Numbered from the stretch's first letter, positions 1 to 13,433 are shown. The stretch is 64,000 bases of DNA from Lucifuga dentata (GCA_014773175.1 VXCM01001432.1:62001-126000), one strand, 5' to 3'. Translations and numbers: made by a program. The notes: generated from the sequence alone by a model not told the origin.

Positions 1-2163
1 GTGCTTGCTACTGTACCCCCCCCCTTTCCTGGACACTGGTGTCCACATGGGGGAGCTTGTGTTTGATGCTTTGCTCCTTGAATGAAGCAGGGAGGAGTCA
101 AGATGGACAGAGGGAGGGGGGGACAGAGAGATGAGAGTTGAAGGCTATTCCCCCTACACAGTCAGTCTGCCTGATCACCTCTCCACACACACACACACAC
201 ACACACTCTTTCTCTCTTTCCCCTGCTGGAATGGACGTCTGAANCCTCTCCACACACACACACACACACACACTCTTTCTCTCTTTCCCCTGCTGGAATG
301 GACGTCTGAAGATGGTGAGGAAAGAAAGTTGGCCAGCAGGGTAACTGGACTAGAGGACGACAGGATCAGGATTGGGAACCAGTTTTTGGACAGGAATGGA
401 TGACTGTTGAACAGTCTGGACTACAGGAAACAAATTGATACTGGACTGGCGCTTAACTTTAATTTGTGGACTCAAAATACAAATGGAGTGAGAATCTCTA
501 TCAGGACCTTGAATACTGGGCTGAACACTTGATGAGTGTGTTGGTGTACCATTGGGAAGACTGGGACCAGTGTTTGATAATGGGAGCCTGGAGCTGAATC
601 CAGTCCAGACAGACATTCTCTCTGGTATGAACCTAATGATTAACTTTATGAGTTAATAACTGGTTCTATTTTGGACCTGGTACCATGTTGGCAAAATAAC
701 CAGTTTCACTGGCCTCATAGTCTAACGAGTCTAATGAATCTAATTACCAAATCAATGCACAGAACGTTCAGGAAATTATTTGGCTAAATAGCAGTTATGT
801 ATAATGCATCTACAAAAGTTTCAATTCTTAAATATGAATTTATTTATAACCTAAAATAGCTGAAATTTGCTGTATTTTGTTACAATGGATGGTTTATTGA
901 GCTATTTAACTTATAAATGATTGCCCCACCACCAAAAAAAAAAAAAAAAAAAAACTTAGACTTGATATGGGTTTTATGTCTTTAGAGGAAGCAGATTTGA
1001 TAAATTTCTTTCAACCCTCAGTCCTGCTCAGATTAATTACAGATGTGTTATGTATACAGTACGTCATAACTTCTGCATCAGAGCCATGTTGTACAAATCT
1101 GTGTGGTGCAGTGTGTATGTGTGCGCGTGTGTGTGTGGTCATTCCTTCCTTAGAAACATACCGTATGTGCTAATAGAATAATGCAGTTTTTTATTTGTGT
1201 GCGTCATTGCGTCTTTCTCGTCATCAGAGTACGCAACGTGTTACAAAACGCTTACAAGAAATCCGAGGGCGAGAGAGGAAGCATGCCTTATTCTGTTGAA
1301 ATGATTAGTTGATTATCAGAGAATTATTTGGTAAGCAGTTGTTTGAAGCAGTTCACTCGGGGAAGATCCCAAGTATGTGGTGGTTGGAGTGTGAGGATCT
1401 GTCTAGCATCCTTTAGTTTTCGGAGTGTTGGTGGCAACAAAATAAAGAAAATGAATAAATCAGTTGTTAACTTGTGATGGTCATTTGTCACATCTGTGTT
1501 TATAGACAAAGTACTGAATAGATTAATCAAGTGTGACAACAATCTGCAGTTGCAGCCCTAATATAGAGTGAAGGTTAGCGCAGCAATGTTTGTTGTGTGG
1601 AGCAGCTGGTGTCCCATTACTAGCATGAACACACACACACGGTGACCTGGAGACGATGCAGAGCAGGTGGCCAAGGAGGCTGAAGATGCAGAAGTTACTT
1701 ATGTTAGAAACTGTGTGTTTTTGCATATGTACTTCAGACAAGGCTGATGTGACACAATCTCATAAGGCAGTGTGAAGCTACTGCTCATATTTCCTGCAGG
1801 AAGAAGAAGCGTGTGTGTGTGAGCATTTTCACTGCCGCTCTGCTCACAATGCTGTGTTATTCTCGTCACAAGGTTTATAATAAAAGCTGCTCCAGCCTAC
1901 TTCAGCTTTGCTCTCTGGGCGATCGGTGTGTGTGTGCGTGCGTGCGCGTGTGCAGTATGCAAAAGTAGTCAGTATCCAAGGTGCTGGCACCTGTGACGGC
2001 ACCGTGGATGCTGTGGATTTTCCTTGTACACACTCTGTGGTGTCTGAGTGGACTGGACTGCTTAGGTTGCTTAAAAATGGCCTGAAAGGTTAAGAAACTT
2101 AAAGGCTTAATGGCCATTGAAATGGTGAATGCTAGTATGACTGAGTGTGACTAATGAGGACTG

Positions 2164-2195
<32 letters not shown>

Positions 2196-3408
2196 CCTGA
2201 TTTGTGTCTGTGGCTCCTTTCCTTGTGGCCTTTCTTCACCTTTTTTAAATTTGTTGGAACATTTCTTTTCCCATGGCGCATAGTCACAGAAGAGACTTTC
2301 TTCTGAAGCAGCCGGTGGAGAAGGAGAGTTACGGTCGACATTTCAGAGGAATGGACTGTGAAAATATTTGCATGTGAAAATCATGTGGCATAAAACATGA
2401 AACGTGCGGCTGATCACATTGACGGAAGCAGTGCTGCGTTCTCTCACAGTTTTTACTGACACTCTTCATCTCTTTTTCTCAAGTTATTTTTTTTAAGTAA
2501 ACCACAAGTCAGTCACTGGTGGACACACTGTTTCCCCTTCTCCGCTTATCATTCCTCTGCATGTATTTATGTGTGTGTGTGTGTGTTCTATCAGAGCACA
2601 CACATTGTTGTATACAGTTATGGGTGTGTTATCTATAAAGAGTGGATGGGGACCATTTTCAGACTATTAATTCCCTGAAGCCTGGAATGAACGTCAGTTT
2701 CTCAGTTTAGATGCAAAAAAACATTAACTAAACTTAAAAGGCAATTTATTTTTGGTAGTGAATTAAATAAGGAGATCTTGTTTGAGTCTTTTTTTTTGGG
2801 TCAGTCCCTGCCAACCATCTAGATCTGGGAGTTTTCTCTTACACATCTCAGCGTTAAAACTTCAGTCTCTCATCCTTACAAGTGGTCATTGTACACTCCT
2901 ATACACCCATGCATTTTCCAAATGATTGAGATGTTGACACGGTGCCTCATGTTTTGGCTTCAAGGTTTTTGGTTGAAAGCAGATGTTTAGAACATGTGGA
3001 GCGAAATGATTTCTCACAGATCCACAAAGCAGCTTTTATTTACTAGAAGCAGCAGGAAATAGATGTAAAAAGCTGCTAAAAGGAACAAGAGATCTTTATT
3101 TTTCCTCATTCTTTCTGAATTAATCCCATGTATTGTCTAGTCTGTGTGTCTTGTGTGTGTGCGCGTGTGCATGTGTATGTCTACATAAGACAAAGCAAAG
3201 GTGTTGATTTCATCTTCCAGTTTGGGGTTTTGGGTAGAGAGGATAATTTGATAGGTACAAGACTGTGTTGCCGTAGTGACCTACAGAGCAGGGATTCTCA
3301 GATCTCGGTGCTTGGTTAGTGTGCGTCCGTGTGTGTGTGTGTGTGCGTGTGTGCACATGCTTATTTGATTTTTATATATCAGTGTTGCATGTGTTTCTCT
3401 CTCCTCAG
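1..3408. other. cyth1 upstream / first-intron sequence, no coding exon recognised
   Basis: I see no convincing exon here. The stretch holds CA/GT microsatellites (about 185-208, 252-273, 2167-2194, 2571-2586), a poly-A run near 936-954, and a 66-nt direct duplication around the N at 244. The next cyth1 exon starts in mid-codon, so at least one earlier coding exon exists, probably upstream of the window. A donor-like site lies at 311-319 (GATG|GTGAGG) in the right phase, but its reading frame has no upstream ATG and meets a TGA near 172. I do not call it as a coding exon. Confidence 0.55.
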
Positions 3409-6400
3409 TGCCTGATGACCTCAGCCCAGAAGAGAGACAGGAGGTGGAGAGCATCCGCCGCAGAAAACAAGAGCTACTGCAGGACATACAAGTAAACAAC
3501 GCACACACACACACATTCTCACAAACAAACAAAATAAATATTATTTGCAGCACAAGAACTCTGTAGTTTAACTCTGAACTCTGTAGTTTTGTGTTTTTAT
3601 TTAACAGAGTGGGTGTGTGGTGCGTAATCGGCATCTCTGATGGCATTTTCTCCACATTTTTCTCTTCAGTTTCTGTTAGAGGAAGCAAATTATGAGCTGC
3701 AAGAGGATCTCATTTACTTGAAACTTCACTGAACCATCTTCTTGTCAAGAAACCCAATACATTATGGAGGAGTCAGGACATTAAATCTGGTTGAAAAATA
3801 AGGAAAATATTTAAACTAAACCTGATCTGAACTAATCTGGATAAAAAAAAAGACCCTTGATTTTTTTTTATTTATTTATTTTTCCCCCCATAAGTCTCTT
3901 TTTGTGTTGTAAATGCAAAATGCTTCAGTGGGCGGCTGTTTAGGTTGTAAACAACAATTATGAACCCAGCAGCTCTCAAATGTTGTGTACGTCATTACCT
4001 TGAAACATTTCTTGCAATATTTCAGGATACAGGAATGACACAGTCCTGCATTGTTTTTGCATTTTTCCTCACATTGTTTTTTTTTTTTTTTTNTTTTTTT
4101 TTTTTTTTCTTATCTTTGTGTCCTTGAGTAGATTTTTGGCTCAATGTCTAGACCAGTATGCCCAGAGAAGTGTGTGTGTGTGTGTGTGTTAGCATGTGAC
4201 CACCAGAGCATTACTGTACCCATTTGTCGTGACAGATGATCCTCTTTGTGTGGGGGTGCAAGTGTAATGTGGGAGGTGGATGTCATATATTTGTGTGTGT
4301 CTCTGCCTGCAGGTTAACCTCCTTCTCTCCCCCCACACCAGAATGTTAAATGAATTGGCAGGAATGTCTGTGGCTTTTTTTTTTTTTTTTTTTTAGGACC
4401 TGTAAATTTGTTTGGAAGCTGTAGCTTTACAGAGCTGTAGGATCTGATTTATTGGGCCAAAAAAAAAGACAAAACAGAGAATCCACCTGGAAATTGATGC
4501 TGTGTAAATAGATTGATGGAGTTTATTAGCGAGGTCGACCCTTGTTCCCTGCTTCTCTCTTCTAAGCCCTGCCTTGTTGATCCTCCAGGGGGCTGATGGG
4601 TAATGGACCATGAAATATTCCAATAATGGAGCAGAGGACGCTGTTCATTTTTTAAGGGGGTGTTGTTATGGAAACCCACATTCAGGGGTCCAGATATCTT
4701 GAGGTATTCAGTTTAGGGACAAGAGTGATGCTGCCTGATTTTCAACACTTTCATATTCTTTTTTTTTTTTTTTTTTTTNTTTTTTTTTTTTTTTTTGTCT
4801 CTTCCATGGAAGAGTGTTTGCTTTTCTCACTGATCAATCTTAAAGAAATTATGTGCTCATTTTCTTTATAAAATGTTTTAAATATTTATTATTGGAGTGG
4901 ATATCATTCAGAATTTTTCAATTCCAGTATTAATGTTAATACTTGAACTAACCACCATTTCCTTAATTATATATATTTTTTTCTAATAATACTAGTCAAC
5001 AATGGGGAAAAAAAAATGAAAACATGTAAAGAAATTGCTTAGCTTTTATAAACTCCCATTTAACAAAAAGAAAATTACGCAATCGATACATACTGTAGCA
5101 TTTGCATCCTGCATTGCATCTTTTGTAGTGGGACTCTTGCTTGTTTCTACTTCTCTTTCTCTTCTATAATGATCTGAGTTAATTTCTCTCTCCTTCTCAC
5201 AGTTTCTCCATCTGTTTCTCTCTGTTTCAACCTCAGCTTCTCATCTCTCACAAGCAGCTCTGCTAAGCCAATCAAAGACTTTGATCTCAAGAATTCCTGT
5301 GTCCCCAGCAGCATGACACTTAGCGGACTGACCGGGGAGGAAAGTAGGCTGATTGTAAATCTGGGTCATAAAGAGGAGGGGCAGGAAGGATGGTCAGTTC
5401 CGACCCCAGAACAGGTGCTGTGGCTCCCAGAGAGGATTTTGTGGCGAGCGCGGCTGTTCCACATAACTCCTGCAGAGAGGAAGAATGGCTCGGTCAGAGG
5501 GTGAAATCATGTCGGCACTTTTGGGTTTTATGGGTCATCTCTCAGGATTGCTGTTCCAGTGAGAGATGAATCTAGAACAGACTGGCTTACATGACACACT
5601 GATATACACACAGAAAAGCAAGACCTTGTACTGACTACATCAAGGTGGTTACTGTAAGGGTCCACTATCACAAACGAGAACAAAAAATCACAAAATCCAT
5701 CTTACACAAATTCTCAACCTCATTTTTCTTCCCTTTATGTTCCATAATTTCTCCCATCATGCCTTTCTCCTCCTGTCTGCTCTCAGAGGCTGAAGGATGA
5801 GATAGCAGAGGTGACCTGTGAGATTGAAAATCTGGGTCTGACTGAAGAGAGGTAAAGTATCTCTCAACCTTTTCTGTGTTGGCAACTTTGCTCCCCTTGG
5901 CCTTGGTTTTAGTAGAAGCATATTTATGAAGGATACTGATCAGAAAAACCATTAAGACAGTCAGAACAGAGAAAAATGCTTTGTGGGATTGATGATTTTA
6001 CCACAGGTCGTGTGTCTGGAATGTAATTTATGAAGGTTGTTTCCTGTTACTGTTAACCTGTTTTTTTTTTTTTTTTTTTTTNTTTTTTTTTTTTTTTTTT
6101 TGGAAAGTATGCAGAGAAATAAACAGATGGCCATGGGCCGAAAGAAATTCAACATGGACCCCAAGAAGGTGAGAATAAATCTTCTTTATGTAACAGATAC
6201 TTGTGGTTACTGCACAGAGAGAAATACAGCATCTTTGCCTAGTCTGAGCTGTGAGGAAGTGCATACATGTATTTACTTGTTACATGTAAATACATGTATT
6301 TGTGTTCAGATGTGTTCTGATTGGCTGTTTTCTGCTCAGGGGATCCGCTTCCTAATTGACAGCTCTCTGCTAAAAAACAACAGCCATGACATTGCCCAGT

Positions 6401-9235
6401 TTCTCTACAAAGGGGAGGGGCTTAATAAGACGGCTATAGGCGAGTATCTGGGGGAGAGGTGAGTGATAGAGTGATTTGAGAAGGTCATCCACTACTGTTT
6501 TTTTNTTTTTTTTTTTTTTTTAAATCTGATTTACAATCTTTTGGCTGCCAAGTTGAGCCACATAGAGCAATATTCAGGTTTTAATCTTGTTTTTGTTCTG
6601 TTCATTCTGTGTGTGTGTGTGTGGGATTGCATGCTTTGTGCAGAGATGACCTCAACATCAGGGTCCTTCATGCCTTTTTGGATTTACATGAGTTCACAGA
6701 CCTGAACCTGGTTCAGGCCCTCAGACAGTTTCTGTGGAGCTTCAGGCTGCCTGGTGAGGCTCAGAAGATCGACCGCATGATGGAAGCCTTTGCCCAGCGA
6801 TACTGTCACTGCAACCCCGGAGTGTTTCAGAGCACAGGTGTGTGTGTGTGAGAGGAAGAAAAGGAAAGAGACCGATACTCTACTTATAGCTACATAACTG
6901 CACCATGTGGTCATTCTGCAAAAACCTTCTCTTCCCAAAACACCTATTTTTAGATGGAGTTTCTTTTGAGTGCCAAATCTAAAAATCTTAAATCCAGGAA
7001 AGAATATTTAAAAATTATTAAATTTCCCTGATTTAAGTTTTGTGTCTGTCTTTATTTCACTAGTCATGCCATTTAAAAAAAAAAACACAAAAAAACACCA
7101 CACACGCTATGTTTTGTTTTACAGACACATGTTACGTGTTGTCGTTTGCCGTCATCATGCTGAACACCAGCTTACACAACCCGAACGTGAAGGACAAACC
7201 GTCCATCCAGAGATTCACGGCAATGAACAGAGGCATCAATGATGGAGGAGATTTGCCAGAGGAGCTGCTCAGGGTGAGAAGAATTATTTTCATGGCCTGT
7301 AAATGACATGCTTATATTAATCACACCCAGCAATCCATATTATGAACTGTCTAAATTGCTTCTCCCTTTATCCTGCTTTCTGTGTAGAATCTGTATGAAA
7401 GCATCAAGAATGAACCTTTTAAGATCCCAGAGGATGATGGGAATGACCTCACACACACCTTTTTCAACCCTGACAGAGAGGGCTGGCTACTCAAACTCGG
7501 TATGTGCCTATTTGTTGTTCAAATCTGAAACTTAATGACTCTTTGAATACATCCAGGATCATTTCATCCTGTTGGTCAGTGTGAGCTAGACTGCCCCTTA
7601 GTGGACTTCATCTGGAATGGCACACTTAACATGCCTCATGTTGAAACTTTTGGACATTCCTTTTGTGTCTCCATGCATCCTGACATATTATGTTATATTT
7701 GAGTAATTGGGCGTTTTAAACATTTAGCCTAATTTTTCTTCTTCTTTGTTTTTCATGTGTTTTGTCTCCAGGAGGTATGTATGTATATACTTTTAAAAGT
7801 TCAATCTGCTGCTTTGCTTCTGAGTCTGTCCCTTCCTCACTTTACTCCTGCTGCTGGCTGTGTGTGTTAGACTTGACATCAGTCAATGAATCATCCGTTT
7901 CATTGATAAGAATGAGCATTCATTTTTGTATCTGATGGCGCCTTTTCACCCTGTGCTGTATGTTGCTGAGCACCTTGTGAAAAATCCCCCAAAAAGTGGC
8001 TTTACTTTGGTGCGTGTTGTTAAACTCTTTCGACTGGCCATTGACCTGACCAAATTCTTGAATTTCCAGTAGCTGATGAGCTTTGTTTTACTCACTGAAT
8101 CATCATCGTGCTTTAGAGCGCTGTTATCATCATATGAAGCCCAGTTTGCTGCTCGTAAATAACAGAGACGCTGCAGTTCTAACAAACATCTGATTGTTTC
8201 CTCACTGAGGTCTGAGCTGAGCTGAAATCTCTCCTCAGGTGGCCGTGTGAAGACCTGGAAGAGGCGTTGGTTTATTCTCACTGATAACTGCCTCTACTAC
8301 TTTGAATACACCACTGTAAGTAATTGCTGTTTTGAATGTACGGCAGAGTAAACGCAGACTGCTGCTGTCTATTTAAATATGTTTACACACATTTATACAC
8401 ATCGTAATTTCTATTTTCTGCTGTGTCTGCAAGGATAAAGAACCCAGAGGGATTATTCCTCTTGAAAATCTCAGTATCAGAGAAGTGGACGACTCCAAGA
8501 AACCGGTAAACTCCCACTCTGTTCTCTTTCTGATGCAAAACATAAATACATTCTTTGCTTTCATCTTTGGGCAGCATGACATGTCCAGTATTAGCTGATG
8601 CAGAACCATGAAAACCATTACTCTCCAACAGCAAGATGGATCTCCTAACAAACTGGGGAAAAAGGTGTTTTTTTTTTTTTTTTTTTTTTCACATTTCAGT
8701 ACTTTGACATGAATAAAAATCTCTTCTCTCTGTGAAACTGCTCTCTCTTCCAGAACTGCTTTGAGCTCTTCATTCCAGACCACAAGGACCAGGTGATCAA
8801 GGCCTGTAAAACGGAGGCAGATGGACGAGTTGTTGAGGGCAACCACACTTTTTACAGAATCTCAGCACCGACCGCAGAGGAAAAGGAGGAATGGATCAGC
8901 AGCATCAAGTGAGTCATATTTATTATGGTTTCACGAGCCTTGTCAATTTTAAGCATTTTTTTTTAATGGGTAGAGAGAGAAAGAAAAGAGCAACGGAGGT
9001 AGATGGGGGGGNGGGGGGGGGGGGGGGAGAGAAAGATGTAGTGACAGGTCAAGATTTATCAAAATAATACACAAACCACATTTTTGGAAAAATATTCCCA
9101 CTCTGAAGTTGTTAAGAGTGATTACTTGATCATTAACGGCGCTTGTTTCCCCGCAGAGCTGCAATAAGCAAAGATCCTTTCTATGAGATGCTGGCTACGC
9201 GGAAAAAGAAAGTTTCCTCCATGAAGGGGCTGTAA
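3409..9235 (+). CDS. cyth1: cytohesin-1 (ARF guanine-nucleotide exchange factor), 5' partial
   Basis: Cytohesins activate ARF GTPases at membranes through a Sec7 domain and bind phosphoinositides with a PH domain. Exons: 3409-3491, 5787-5851, 6108-6168, 6340-6458, 6644-6837, 7125-7273, 7388-7499, optional 7772-7774, 8239-8315, 8434-8505, 8754-8908, 9157-9235; the stop is TAA at 9233. They give about 388 residues plus a missing first exon, against about 398 in the family. In order they encode an N-terminal coiled coil ([15 protein letters not shown]), the Sec7 domain ([20 protein letters not shown], whose GEG glutamate is probably the catalytic finger, then [14 protein letters not shown] and [15 protein letters not shown]), the PH domain ([20 protein letters not shown]) and a basic tail ([11 protein letters not shown]). 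The DPFYEML...KKKVSS end fits cytohesin-1 better than -2 or -3. The acceptor at 6107/6108 is doubtful: a poly-T run containing an N abuts it, and the call drops about two residues that the family usually has. Confidence 0.93.
7772..7774 (+). CDS. cyth1: 3-nt alternative microexon (GAG) of cyth1
   Basis: GAG is bounded by a pyrimidine-rich acceptor (TTTTGTCTCCAG) and a donor (GTATGT). The previous exon ends in phase with a lone G and the next begins GTGGC. Skipping therefore reads Gly-Gly before Arg-Val-Lys, and inclusion reads Gly-Gly-Gly. Cytohesins are known to make diglycine and triglycine PH-domain forms this way, with different PI(3,4,5)P3/PI(4,5)P2 preference. The sequence shows both outcomes are possible; which is used, and where, is inference. 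Confidence 0.88.
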
Positions 9236-9426
9236 AGAAGACCGAGACGTAAACGATAAAGCAAAGAAGTGTTAAACTTACAAAGGCAAAAGAACCAGAA
9301 ATGGACCTGAATGACCGGAGCTGATATTCACGCCGAGGGAACATTTCAACCTGGCAAAGAGGATTCAGCTGCTAAACAGGCTGTTTAAGATGTGTCACCC
9401 TGAAACATCCTCTTTGGGATAAGCAC

Positions 9427-9432
9427 AATAAA
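9427..9432 (+). promoter_or_regulatory. cyth1: cyth1 polyadenylation signal AATAAA
   Basis: A canonical AATAAA lies about 190 nt after the cyth1 stop codon and would end a short 3' UTR. Later sites could also be used. Confidence 0.55.
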
Positions 9433-11144
9433 GCAGTTAGTTTGTAGCACATGATGCACTGCTGAAGCCTAATTTACTTGTGTTGAGACAGTTACAAACA
9501 TTTTGGGTATTTGAGAGCTGCCAGTGTTTGATCAAAACTTTCTATAGCATTACACAGGAAAATGCTGGACATTTACAGTGTGAATAACATTATGTAATAT
9601 GAATCAGAGCGATTTTACTTTAGCCTAAAACTACGTACTTGAAGTTTAGTTTTTGTTTGGATTATTTGCAGTCGTTTCCTGGACATGAATTCATCTTAGT
9701 CCTAGACTAAAACAACAGTCAGTGAAACATGTTTAGTTCAGGATCCGATTTAATCCTTGTCAAGGAAGCTGTGCTGTTCTTCAGTGTTTTGTCTTATTTG
9801 CCACATAAATGCTTTTTTTTTTTTCTCCTGATTTGGTCTGTCAAAGAAGTATTTGTGAAAATTAAGGTAAGGCATAATTATCCAGATTTGTTGTAATTTA
9901 TTATTTTCAGTTTGTCATTAAAAATTTGCACACAAATATTCAATATCACTATGTTGTTGATTTGGAAGGATGTTCATTGGACTCATCAAATGTTTTAAGG
10001 CTAATAGATTATTTTTATCCATATCTACTAAAACTGAGACAGTCTAAGCATGTGCTAAACTAGCTTTTCACACAGGTTTTAAAATAATCTAGCAGCAGTC
10101 ATGTAAATTTTCCTCTAATTGTGCATGTATTAATGTCTTCTCCCAGTATGACATCTGCATGACCTTTGGCCTTCAAAACAAACACGTTACTGCTGTTGGC
10201 GGCAAGGATAAGAGTCATCAGACCAATTTAAGTCTCAACTCAGTCACATTTAATATCTTAAAAATGCACTGCATTGTCCTTTAATTTACATAGAAAATAA
10301 CAGACTGTACAGTTACTTTGACTACTGCATGAGGTGTAAACAGACTAAGAGCTTTTTAACTGCTATTAAGGCTCAGTGAAGGACTGAAGAGTTTGTTCAC
10401 ATCATTCCACTCATTATGCCATATTGCTATTTTTTAACATGCAAACAAGTATTTGAGGAAATGTATGTAGTACAGTGTAGGTACTTTTGCAAATTCTTGT
10501 ACTTTGTGCAACTTCAAAGCCACAATATTTGTCGCGTGTGAAGTCAGGTTTTTAGTAAAATATTCTGACCTTATGACAGGTTTCCAGGTAAACTAGGTTC
10601 ATGTTCAGTTGTAGGATGAAGATTTGAAGTAGAAGTCACCATAGAAAACATCAGCTGCTGCACGTGTGTGAGTGACTGGGACGCACGCGAGTTGACTTCC
10701 ATCAGGCTGCTGATACTCGAGTCTGACAGCTCCGCCTGCATGAGTGGACCCACGTCCACCAGGATCTTCATCCTCAGGACCATGAGAAGACAGCGGCTTC
10801 CTGTTGCCATAAAACACAGATACATACGCACAAAGGCAAAAGGTTTAGCATTTGTTGTAACACTGGCTCATCATTGGAACCGGTTGGCCTCCAGGTGTTG
10901 CCACAGCAACCTCATCAATCTGAACGGCCTTTACTGGGTGGTCAAAGGTCTGACAATAAATTTTGCATAATCCTAAAATTCCCTGACAGGATTTAGATGT
11001 TCTCCAAAAATCATGGCCAAATTCAGCATGACTGTCCCTCTCTAGTGTGACTTAGATTAAGACGTTCTAAACATTTGCTGTCATAAAAATACATTTTCAG
11101 GACTGTGCAGCCTTGGCAGAGCTATGAGCGCTTTGTTTTGGTTT

Positions 11145-11212
11145 TAAATTTGTTTCAGCAGAAATGGGCGTGGCCTTTACTGATTTATTGAACCAATGAA
11201 TCCAGGAAAAAG
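11145..11212 (+). repeat. dispersed repeat fragment, paired with about 14990-15086
   Basis: The stretch containing GGGCGTGGCC..ACTGATTTATTGAACC is almost identical to 15040-15086, about 3.9 kb away. It looks like part of a dispersed element of unknown class. The second copy continues leftwards for several hundred bases; this one is cut short by the TTAA element that starts at 11290. Confidence 0.55.
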
Positions 11213-11289
11213 GAGCGTTTCACAAGAATTACTTAGTGCCACTAGGGGGCAGGCAAGTCCACCAGAACCAAGATGTGTTCAGTGTTTCA

Positions 11290-11955
11290 TTAAAGAACTA
11301 TATTGGCCATTTTGCATGTTTGAGCCTAATTAATATATTCAGTTTTCAAATACGTAAGGTTACTGAGAATCATTTCCCAAAGCATACTACTGGAGCAGTG
11401 CACTAAAATTTTTTTTCCTATTTTCCAGACCACCATTTGTTTCAGTTCATTCTGGTACGCCATTAAAATCAACTTGTTGATACTGGAAACATTCTTGGGA
11501 TAAGTAATCCATCATCGCAAACAAGATGTGTATTCAGTTTTTGTTTTGTTTTTTAAAGTTACGTAATTTTAGTGTTTAAGCTCAATAAAAAGTGTGGAGT
11601 GAATGTCTCCATCGGGAAATATAGTCCCAAAAGAAGACCTGCGTTTATCGAAAAACTGAAACAACCGTGCTTCATAAGACTGCGTAACTATTAGCAGGCA
11701 AAACATCGATTTTTAAGGTGGGTGTATCGCTTTAATATTTGATTTTGAAAGNAACTATTAGCAGGCAAAACATCGATTTTTAAGGTGGGTGTATCGCTTT
11801 AATATTTGATTTTGAAAGATTAAGAGATTTTGTAAAATATCGGGAAAGCTGAAATATGGTTTTATCCTTTGGGAAATGACTGTCAGTAACGTAATATGGA
11901 TGAAAATTGAATATATTAGGCTCAAACATGCAAAATAGTCAGTATGGTCCTTTAA
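11290..11955. mobile_element. TTAA-flanked non-autonomous DNA transposon (MITE), copy 1
   Basis: The left end contains TTTTGCATGTTTGAGCCTAA and the right end TTAGGCTCAAACATGCAAAA, an inverted repeat. Both ends abut TTAA (left TTAAAGAAC, right GTCCTTTAA). There is no transposase ORF. Two more copies lie at 17269-17819 and 54703-55207. TTAA target sites suggest the piggyBac or Kolobok superfamilies by inference. A 66-nt duplication around the N at 11752 inflates the length; the true size is about 600 bp. Confidence 0.8.
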
Positions 11956-12820
11956 ACACACAGGAATTCTTTAACACTGAGAACTGCTCATTAAACGTGT
12001 GGGTGAAAAGAGTTCACTGCTGTCTAACGATAGACACCCTTTCATTTAGCTTCCATTAAACACTTCTTACCGGTTTGACAGGTAAAGCCATTGTTTTATG
12101 GTTTCGCTGCAGGACACAGATCACAGTGATTCAGCACGAGAGTGAGAGTGGAAAACAGCCCTGAACCCTCTCTACTTGGCTCCAGTCACTTTGTCTTTGT
12201 ATTCATGTGAACGCACAAATATCAGCACTTTTATAAGGGTAAAGAAGTTGACATTTAAACATACATTTTAAAACATACAACAGACATTTAAAATACAGTT
12301 AATGCACTGAAAGCTAAATGCATTAACTGCAGTTTAATATAAAAAAAAAAATAGGGAATCAAATTTATGTTTGATATCCTACTGAATTAAACTGGTCATT
12401 TTGCTACGGTGTTTATGTGTTATTGCTAATGTTAGTTTATGATAAGTTTGTATTATTGCCTTTGCGGTTCAGATCTGATAAGATATGAGCAGTGAAAATT
12501 TTTCATTCATATGCAGGGAAAGCTATGAGGTTCTGTAAAGACTCACATCTTTCTATAATGTCACCTTACTGCATTTTGTATTTATACTCAGCTCAAACTA
12601 AGCTATATATTGATCACAAGCTTCATAGCAGCATACTGAAAATAAGTTATTAATATGGCATCTTTATCTTTGAATATATTGTGTTTTTATGCAAATACAA
12701 GCTATTCTAACTACAACAACAACTGCTGGAACAAACCTGAATCTCACAATTAAACTTACTCCTACAAACTACATCTACAACAAATTCTGCTGGAAACATG
12801 CCAATATGCCAAATATACGT

Positions 12821-13360
12821 TACCACACAAAAGTTTGGGATCACTGGTGATTTTCAGAGAATCAATGTTTCCAGTCATGTAAAACTAATTTTGTTTCATA
12901 TATATGTGTTTATAAAACGATTCTACTATGTCTGTTAGTATAATGCACCTCCATAAGTTTAAAATAATTTGCAAGAAGCTGTAAAAAATGAAAATATTTT
13001 ATAACTGTCCAGAATCATGACATGAGTTGTATGATTCCAAATTCATGTAGAGAAGCTGCATGTGGTTCCAGAGATTATTAGGAAATTCTAGATTATTCCC
13101 TGATGCTCTAGAAACTGATGCTCATATTTACAAAGCAGAGATTAAATCTCACAGTGGATAATTTGATGAGAAATCACTAAAATAGTGTTATTAGTCATTT
13201 AAAAACTTTTTCCCCCCAAATATTTGAAATGCTAAATAAAACATCTTAAAATACATTTTAGTGTTTGTTTCATATGATTTTAAAAAAAACACCATTATTG
13301 AATAAAATATCAAGAACGACTTAAATGACAACTGATTCTAAACTTTTGAGCTGTGGTGTA
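12821..13360. mobile_element. Tc1/mariner-type MITE
   Basis: The left end TACCACACAAAAGTTTGGGA and the right end AAACTTTTGAGCTGTGGTGTA form imperfect terminal inverted repeats that begin and end with TA, the Tc1/mariner target site. The 540-bp body is AT-rich and has no transposase ORF. The CAAAAGTTT core is typical of fish Tc1 termini. Confidence 0.7.
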
Positions 13361-13383
13361 TTTATATCTTAACTCCTTAATCT

Positions 13384-13387
<4 letters not shown>

Positions 13388-13432
<45 letters not shown>
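13388..13432. repeat. (CT)n microsatellite
   Basis: About 22 uninterrupted CT units, flanked on both sides by copies of a TCTAAAATC-like sequence. Confidence 0.95.

Positions 13433-13433
<1 letters not shown>

Noticed and set aside
131..403. Open reading frame across CA repeats near the left end, with a donor-like site at 314, as the cyth1 first exon.
   Set aside because: The frame that fits the phase of the next exon has no ATG and meets a TGA at 172-174. The other frame is only CA-repeat translation (His-Thr runs) and crosses an assembly duplication.
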